From: an uncultured Eggerthellaceae bacterium | Lineage (GTDB): Bacteria; Actinomycetota; Coriobacteriia; Coriobacteriales; Eggerthellaceae | NCBI GenBank assembly: GCA_910589125.1 | Contig: CAJURX010000011.1 | Location: 1-64,000 of the forward strand | DNA length: 64,000 nt | Direction: 5' to 3' | Part shown: positions 59,342 to 64,000 of the stretch, piece by piece | Layout: each line of letters starts with the position of its first letter | Numbering within the stretch: position 1 is the stretch's first letter | The notes under the pieces: generated by a model | Databases searched by the model: none | Told to the model about the DNA's origin: nothing | The model's input: only the letters and a program-made list of their open reading frames with translations | Translations under genes and position numbers: made by a program

Positions 59342-61768
59342 ATGACCAAACGCATCGAGTTGGAAGTCGAGCAGGGCGGTCGCAATGAGATCCGTCCGGA
59401 CTTCTTCCGAGAGCCTCCCGTGAAGTACACGGGTGGAGACCTGCCTTGGCAGTGGGAAGAGGACGGGATGATCTGCACGCGCTCAGGGGCCTGGGCTGCT
59501 CCCGGGTGCCACGACGGATGCGGCGTGATCATCTACACCGATAAAGAGACGGGCAAGTTCATCAAGGTCGAAGGCGACCCAGAGAGCCCGTATTACCAAG
59601 GGCGCCTGTGCGCTCGGTGCATCACCTTGAAGGATGCCATCTACCATCCCGACCGCGTCTTGTATCCCATGAGGCGTGCTCGCGAAGAGCGCGGCAACCC
59701 TGACGCATGGGAGCGCATCAGCTGGGATGAGGCTTATGACATGATCCTCACCAAGTTCGCCGAATACAAGGAGAAGTACGGCACGAAGAGCGTCGTGTTC
59801 CACCTGGGGACCGGCCGCGGCGGCGCACCATACATCTGCCGTCTGATGTACGCCTACGGGACCGCTCAGTATGCCTACATGCTCTCCGGCAACAGCTGCT
59901 ACGTTCCGCGCGTGGCGGCCTGCACCGTGCTCATGGGAACCTATACGGTACCCGACTGCTCTCAGAATCACATCGATCGCTATGACAACCCGGAATGGGT
60001 CGCTCCGAAGAACATCTTCGTATGGGGCAACAACCCCATCATCTCCAACGCTGATGGCAATCAGGGACACTGGCTCATCGACTGCATGCAGCGTGGCAGC
60101 AAGCTGGTCGTGGTGGACCCGAAGCTCACCTGGATGGCGGCGCACGCAGAGCTCTGGCTCCAGATCCGCTGCGGCACGGACGCCGCGCTCGCCCTCGGGA
60201 TGGGCAAGTACATCATCGAGCATGACCTGTACGACAAGGACTTCGTGGACAAGTGGTGCTACGGCTTCGATGAGTACTACGAGGCCACCAAGGAATGGAC
60301 CCTTGAGAAGACCTCCGAGGTCACGTGGATCCCAGAGGAGAAGATCGCTCGCGCTGCCGAGATGATGGCCGAGAAGCCCTCTGCGGTGCAGTGGGGCTTG
60401 GCGCTGGATATGACCATGGAGTGCCTGGCGGGCTCTGCTGCCGTCGTGGACCTCTGGTCCATCACGGGCCAGGTGGATATCCCCGGTGGCATGGTCACCG
60501 TGCATCAGCCCTTCAACTGCCAGACATGGAATCCGCCCGACCCTGCAGAATGGCTGACCCCGCAGGAGCAGAACGACCGCATCGGCGGCAACGACTTCCC
60601 CGCGCTCAAGTATTCCGGAGTGGTTCTCACGCAGGCAGATATGACCATCGACCAGATGCTCTCCGACAGGCCCTATAAGATCCGCGCCAACTTCATCATG
60701 GCGTCGAATCCGTTGTCGTGCACGGCGCAGCAGCCGGATACGCGGATGGAGGCGGCATACAAGAACGCGGAGTTCAACGTGTTCCTGGACCCGTTCATGG
60801 TGCCCACCGCCCAAGCATGCGCAGACTTGTTCCTGCCCATCTGCATGTACCCTGAGCGCAACGGCATCCGCGCCATCTACTACCACATCCAGAACACCAA
60901 CAAGGCATGCCAGGCCCCGGGCGAGGCGAAGTCCGACATGGAGATCTGCTTCGAGCTGGGCAGCAAGTGGCGCAAGGAGATGTGGCCAGGCGAGACCCTG
61001 GAGGATTTCTTCAGCTACACGCTGAAGGAGACGGGCATGACCTTCGAGGAGTCCCGTGAAGAGAACTGGATCTATCCGGAGTACCACTACTACAAGTACG
61101 CCAAGGGAGAGCAGCGTCCCGATGGTCAGCTGGGCTTCAATACCCCGACGGGCAGGATAGAGCTGTACTCGACGCTGTTCGCGCAGTGGGGGCAGAAGCC
61201 CGTCCCGCATTTCGCGGAGCCGCCATTCAGCCCCAATCAGGTGCCCGAGCGCTTCGACAAGGATGAGTACCTGGAGACGTATCCGCTCATCATGACCACG
61301 GGTGCGCGCCAGTGGGCCTCGTTCCATTCCGAGCATCGGCAGTTCCCGCACCTGCGCGCCCTGCATCCGAACCCAGAGTTCGAGATCGCTCCCGAGACGG
61401 CAGAGGGGCTTGGCATCAAGCATGGGGACTGGTGCTGGATCGAGAACCATCTGGGCCGCGCGCAGTTCAAGGCGAACGTGTCTCCCATCTTGGATCCGTC
61501 CACCGTTGCCCTCGACCACGCATGGTGGTTCCCGGAGCGCCAAGGGGAGGACCGCTTCGACAAGGACGGCAAGCGCATGGGCTCCTACGACACGTACGCA
61601 TCCAACGCGAACGTCCTCGTGCAGGCCGGCTGCGGCGAGAGCGGATTCGGCAACAACTGCAAGTCGCAGATGTGCCGCGTCTACCGATGCGAGGACGACG
61701 AGGTCTACGGAGAGACCGACATGCGCGAGATCTGGGAGAAGTTCGCGCCTTGTGAGGAGCTGGTGTAA
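59342..61768 (+). CDS. Molybdopterin oxidoreductase, large subunit (paralogue 3)
   Basis: The 808-residue enzyme has cluster Cys in ICTRSGAWAAPGCHDGCG and GRLCARC, WERISWDEAYDMI and SGNSCYVPRVAAC with the likely Mo/W-ligand Cys. It is longer than paralogues 1 and 2: about 28 extra residues at the N-terminus, a wider spacing between the first two Cys, and an extended C-terminal tail. GAGAGGAG precedes ATG 59342. The stop codon is followed directly by the start of the Fe-S gene. Substrate specificity probably differs from the other two. Confidence 0.88.
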   Translation: MTKRIELEVEQGGRNEIRPDFFREPPVKYTGGDLPWQWEEDGMICTRSGAWAAPGCHDGCGVIIYTDKETGKFIKVEGDPESPYYQGRLCARCITLKDAIYHPDRVLYPMRRAREERGNPDAWERISWDEAYDMILTKFAEYKEKYGTKSVVFHLGTGRGGAPYICRLMYAYGTAQYAYMLSGNSCYVPRVAACTVLMGTYTVPDCSQNHIDRYDNPEWVAPKNIFVWGNNPIISNADGNQGHWLIDCMQRGSKLVVVDPKLTWMAAHAELWLQIRCGTDAALALGMGKYIIEHDLYDKDFVDKWCYGFDEYYEATKEWTLEKTSEVTWIPEEKIARAAEMMAEKPSAVQWGLALDMTMECLAGSAAVVDLWSITGQVDIPGGMVTVHQPFNCQTWNPPDPAEWLTPQEQNDRIGGNDFPALKYSGVVLTQADMTIDQMLSDRPYKIRANFIMASNPLSCTAQQPDTRMEAAYKNAEFNVFLDPFMVPTAQACADLFLPICMYPERNGIRAIYYHIQNTNKACQAPGEAKSDMEICFELGSKWRKEMWPGETLEDFFSYTLKETGMTFEESREENWIYPEYHYYKYAKGEQRPDGQLGFNTPTGRIELYSTLFAQWGQKPVPHFAEPPFSPNQVPERFDKDEYLETYPLIMTTGARQWASFHSEHRQFPHLRALHPNPEFEIAPETAEGLGIKHGDWCWIENHLGRAQFKANVSPILDPSTVALDHAWWFPERQGEDRFDKDGKRMGSYDTYASNANVLVQAGCGESGFGNNCKSQMCRVYRCEDDEVYGETDMREIWEKFAPCEELV

Positions 61769-62131
61769 ATGGCGAATACCAAACCGATCGGATTGCTGAT
61801 CAACTACGAATTCTGCACAGGATGCCACTCATGCGAGACCTCCTGTCAGATGGAGCACGACCTTCCCTACGACCGCTGGGGCATCAAGATCCAGAAGATC
61901 GGGCCGTGGAAGATCGCAGAGGACAGATACCAATACGACTTCGTGCCGGTGCCCACCGATCAGTGCAACCTCTGCGCTGAGCGCACGGAGAAGGGGAAGC
62001 TGCCCTTGTGCGTACAGCATTGCCAGGGCGCATGCATGCAGTACGGTCCTGTGGACGAGCTCGTGGCGAACTTCGATGGGAAGACGCGCTTCACGATCTT
62101 CGTCCCGAATGCGGGAACCGTCCAAGACTAG
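61769..62131 (+). CDS. 4Fe-4S electron-transfer protein (partner of paralogue 3)
   Basis: The 120-residue protein has CTGCHSCETSC and CNLCAER plus CVQHC, the two-cluster layout of the other partners. Its ATG touches the TAA of the large subunit, with GAGGAG inside the end of that gene, so the two are tightly coupled. It is expected to feed electrons to paralogue 3. Confidence 0.9.
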   Translation: MANTKPIGLLINYEFCTGCHSCETSCQMEHDLPYDRWGIKIQKIGPWKIAEDRYQYDFVPVPTDQCNLCAERTEKGKLPLCVQHCQGACMQYGPVDELVANFDGKTRFTIFVPNAGTVQD

Positions 62132-62173
62132 CAGGCGATCCCCATGACAGCCCGTTTCATCGAATCGGAGAGG

Positions 62174-62202
62174 GGGCGGATGCTTCGCTTGAAGCTCCGC
62201 CC
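62174..62202 (+). terminator. GC-rich hairpin after the Fe-S gene
   Basis: GGGCGGA (62174-62180) pairs with TCCGCCC (62196-62202), and inside it GCTTC pairs with GAAGC around loop GCTT; one base is bulged. There is no T-run. It probably separates the Fe-S gene from the MFS gene or stabilises the mRNA end. Confidence 0.5.
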
Positions 62203-62360
62203 TCGCGGGGGTAGCCCCTAAGCCAGCGTTCGCCTTATCGGCGTGATGCTCGTCCTGCGTCGACCGCAGCTGTCCATGCAGGACGAACGCCACGGTTTCC
62301 CATTGATCGCTTTGTTCGGGTATCTTCCATGAAGGTGCCCATCACGACAAGGAGAACGTT

Positions 62361-63620
62361 ATGGCATCTGGCAAGAGAACCACCTCCAAGCTGGGCACCA
62401 AGGCCACGTTGCTCTTGTGCGCATGCGACAGCAACGCGCTCGGCAGCGAGATGACCCCCATCCTGGCCGTCATCGCCCTGGCCTTTCCGGGAGAGAATGT
62501 CAATTGGCTCGTGTCCCTCCCGCCGCTCTGCATCATCCCTGCTTCGCTCATCGCTGCGAAGCTGTCGTACTACATCAGCCGCAAGACCATCCTCGGGATC
62601 GGGCAGACCTTGTTCATCATCGGGGGCCTCGGTGGCGCGATCGCGCCGAGCTTCGAGTTCCTCTTGGTGACGCGCGTGTTCTTCGGTCTGGGCTGCGGCT
62701 TGGTCTATCCCATCGTGCCCACGTTGATCTCGTATCTCTATGCGGGCCGCGAGCGCGTCAGCATGATGGGCGGGGCGAATGCCATGGGAAGCATCATCGC
62801 CATGGTGTTCTCGACGCTCTCCGGGACGCTCGCTGTCATCGGTTGGCGTATCCCCTTCCTGGTCAACGTGTTCTTCATCTTCGTGCTCATCATGCAATGC
62901 CTGTTCTTGCCGAAGGTCCCTCCTGAGAAGGACATGGAATTCGCCAAGCAGCAGCAGAGGCTCTCTCCTGAGGAGCGCCGGATCGGACCGCGTGCGTGGC
63001 TCTGCGCAGTGCTCATGTTCGTGACCATGACCATCGCCATGGTGTACCTCTTGAAGATGGCCATCTTCATCCAGGAGACCGGCATCGGCGACTCGGTCAT
63101 GGCGGGGCTGGCATCTTCGTCCACCACATGCACGGCGCTCGTGATATCCCTTCTGTTCTCACGGATATTCGGCATATTCAAGCGCTATACGGTGGTCATC
63201 TCCATGGCAGCGGTCGCCCTCTCGTTCACGCTCCTGGCGCTCTCCACGGGACCGGCAGGAGTGTTCGCGGGAGCCGTCATCTACGGCGTGTATCTGGGGA
63301 CGATCATCCCGTATCTGCAGACATCGGTCTCAGGCGTGGTGCATCCCTACCGCCGGACCTATGCGCTCTCCATCCTCTCCATGGCTATGTTCGCAGGTCA
63401 GGCGGCCTCCTCGCTCTACGTAGGGATCGTGGAGAGCATGATCGGCCCTTCGACAGCAGCGCTGTTCGAGGTCATGTCCGTCACATTCATCATCCTGCTC
63501 GTCGTGGTGCTGGCGTATCTCATCATCACGCGCAAGCATGCGGACTACCCGTATGGAGACATGGACGGTGAGGGCATCATCGCGGGTGAGGGAGACGGCA
63601 CGGAGTCGCCGGAGGTGTGA
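62361..63620 (+). CDS. MFS transporter
   Basis: The 419-residue protein has twelve predicted segments. Features include LVTRVFFGLGCGLVYPIVPT, a loop with EKDMEFAKQQQRLSPEERR between the two halves and a Gly/Glu-rich acidic tail. AAGGAG precedes the ATG. It lies 230 bases after paralogue 3's Fe-S gene and probably belongs to the same functional group as importer or exporter of the aromatic compound. It is related in size to, but clearly distinct from, the MFS protein at 50835. Confidence 0.88.
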   Translation: MASGKRTTSKLGTKATLLLCACDSNALGSEMTPILAVIALAFPGENVNWLVSLPPLCIIPASLIAAKLSYYISRKTILGIGQTLFIIGGLGGAIAPSFEFLLVTRVFFGLGCGLVYPIVPTLISYLYAGRERVSMMGGANAMGSIIAMVFSTLSGTLAVIGWRIPFLVNVFFIFVLIMQCLFLPKVPPEKDMEFAKQQQRLSPEERRIGPRAWLCAVLMFVTMTIAMVYLLKMAIFIQETGIGDSVMAGLASSSTTCTALVISLLFSRIFGIFKRYTVVISMAAVALSFTLLALSTGPAGVFAGAVIYGVYLGTIIPYLQTSVSGVVHPYRRTYALSILSMAMFAGQAASSLYVGIVESMIGPSTAALFEVMSVTFIILLVVVLAYLIITRKHADYPYGDMDGEGIIAGEGDGTESPEV

Positions 63621-63729
63621 TCACCCCCTCCTGAAGCGGGTGATCGCCCAGCAGGTTCTGAGGAAGAGGCGCGTCTGAGGGGAGCGGGGCCTGAGAGGGC
63701 TCGCTCCCTGATATCGAGGAAGGTGGATC

Positions 63730-64000
63730 ATGGAGGGCAAGAATTACGGGAAGCGCGCCGTCGTCGCGTATGTCGGCACCTTGGAGGACGGCACGGTGTT
63801 CGATAGCACCGAGGGCAAGGAGCCCTTGGAGTACGAAGTGGGGAACGGGCTCGTGATCCATGGATTCGATGAAGCGGTAGCCACCATGGAGCCGGGCGAG
63901 AAGCGCCATGTCCACCTGTCGGTCAAGGACGCCTTCGGGGAATATCGGGAGGACCGCATCGAGCATCAGCCCATGTACACCATCCCGAATGCCAAGGACA
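63730..64000 (+). CDS. FKBP-type peptidyl-prolyl isomerase (SlyD-like), N-terminal part
   Basis: The gene is cut by the right edge after 90 residues. It shows AVVAYVGTLEDGTVFDSTEG, LEYEVGNGLVIHGFDEAVAT and MEPGEKRHVHL, the FKBP pattern of SlyD-type isomerases in which the insert-in-flap domain would follow. GAGGAAGG precedes the ATG at 63730. It catalyses prolyl isomerisation and may act as a metallochaperone for nickel enzymes if the His-rich tail, outside the window, is present. Confidence 0.88.
   Translation, partial: MEGKNYGKRAVVAYVGTLEDGTVFDSTEGKEPLEYEVGNGLVIHGFDEAVATMEPGEKRHVHLSVKDAFGEYREDRIEHQPMYTIPNAKD

Noticed and set aside
59483..61828. 781-residue open frame antisense to Mo enzyme paralogue 3
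   Set aside because: It is the complement of a GC-rich coding gene, has no ribosome site, no recognisable domain and a composition typical of shadow frames (His/Arg/Leu-rich).
1..64000. CRISPR arrays, insertion sequences, integrases, rRNA operons
   Set aside because: I saw no regularly spaced direct repeats with unique spacers, no transposase or integrase-like frames and no rRNA sequence on reading the window.

Overview
The window looks like a chromosomal segment of a gut actinobacterium of the class Coriobacteriia, probably family Eggerthellaceae (relatives of Eggerthella, Gordonibacter, Slackia, Adlercreutzia). The evidence is the high GC content, the number of molybdopterin (bis-MGD) oxidoreductases each paired with a small 4Fe-4S protein, a LuxR-type regulator with a multi-spanning membrane domain divergent from one such enzyme, and several MFS carriers. 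I infer this from content only; no rRNA or other taxonomic marker is present.

Layout. 1-4045: N-terminal part of a molybdopterin enzyme (reverse strand), the divergent membrane LuxR regulator, and a MATE efflux gene behind a leader that carries a strong intrinsic terminator. 4226-4997: RelB/DinJ-like antitoxin and PIN toxin with a palindromic operator. 5088-19181: mostly housekeeping and redox genes (ArsC/Spx-like protein, FetAB-like exporter, SanA-like protein, two rhodaneses, asparaginase, EncFtn-like ferritin, pentapeptide protein, RarD, MurB, TlpA-CcdA pair, Fe-S aldo/keto reductase, glutaminase, tRNA-Gly). 19298-27601: a decaying accessory stretch with an acetyltransferase, LysR and HxlR regulators, a second Fe-S aldo/keto reductase, a Zn-macrodomain/SirTM pair, and at least five broken genes or remnants. 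27816-44213: a GmrSD-like restriction protein, a CMD-cupin fusion, MerR and TetR regulators, a cysteine-free MutY-like glycosylase, a PhoB/PhoR-like two-component pair next to a Na/Pi cotransporter, a frameshifted EamA transporter and a DUF4143 ATPase.

44426-63620 is the most interesting region. It encodes a pair resembling pyrogallol-phloroglucinol transhydroxylase (large Mo subunit without an N-terminal cluster; Fe-S small subunit with a C-terminal Cna-B-like domain). It also encodes three paralogous 4Fe-4S molybdopterin enzymes, each followed by its own small 4Fe-4S protein, two MFS carriers, two uroporphyrinogen-decarboxylase-type methyltransferases, a corrinoid protein, a G3E (CobW-like) metallochaperone and an uncharacterised His-rich protein. 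The gene set suggests a pathway that removes methyl groups from methoxylated aromatics through a corrinoid system and then transhydroxylates or reductively dehydroxylates the exposed phenols or catechols. A shared sequence (AACTTAC, then C or T, then a T-run) lies upstream of three transcription units there, which suggests common control. The substrate is not readable from sequence.

Small-scale signals include an intergenic hairpin family built around GGGCGCA, a second repeat (CATCTGGACCG) before three unrelated genes, and operator-like repeats before the TetR, HxlR and toxin-antitoxin genes. I saw no transposase, integrase, CRISPR array or rRNA.
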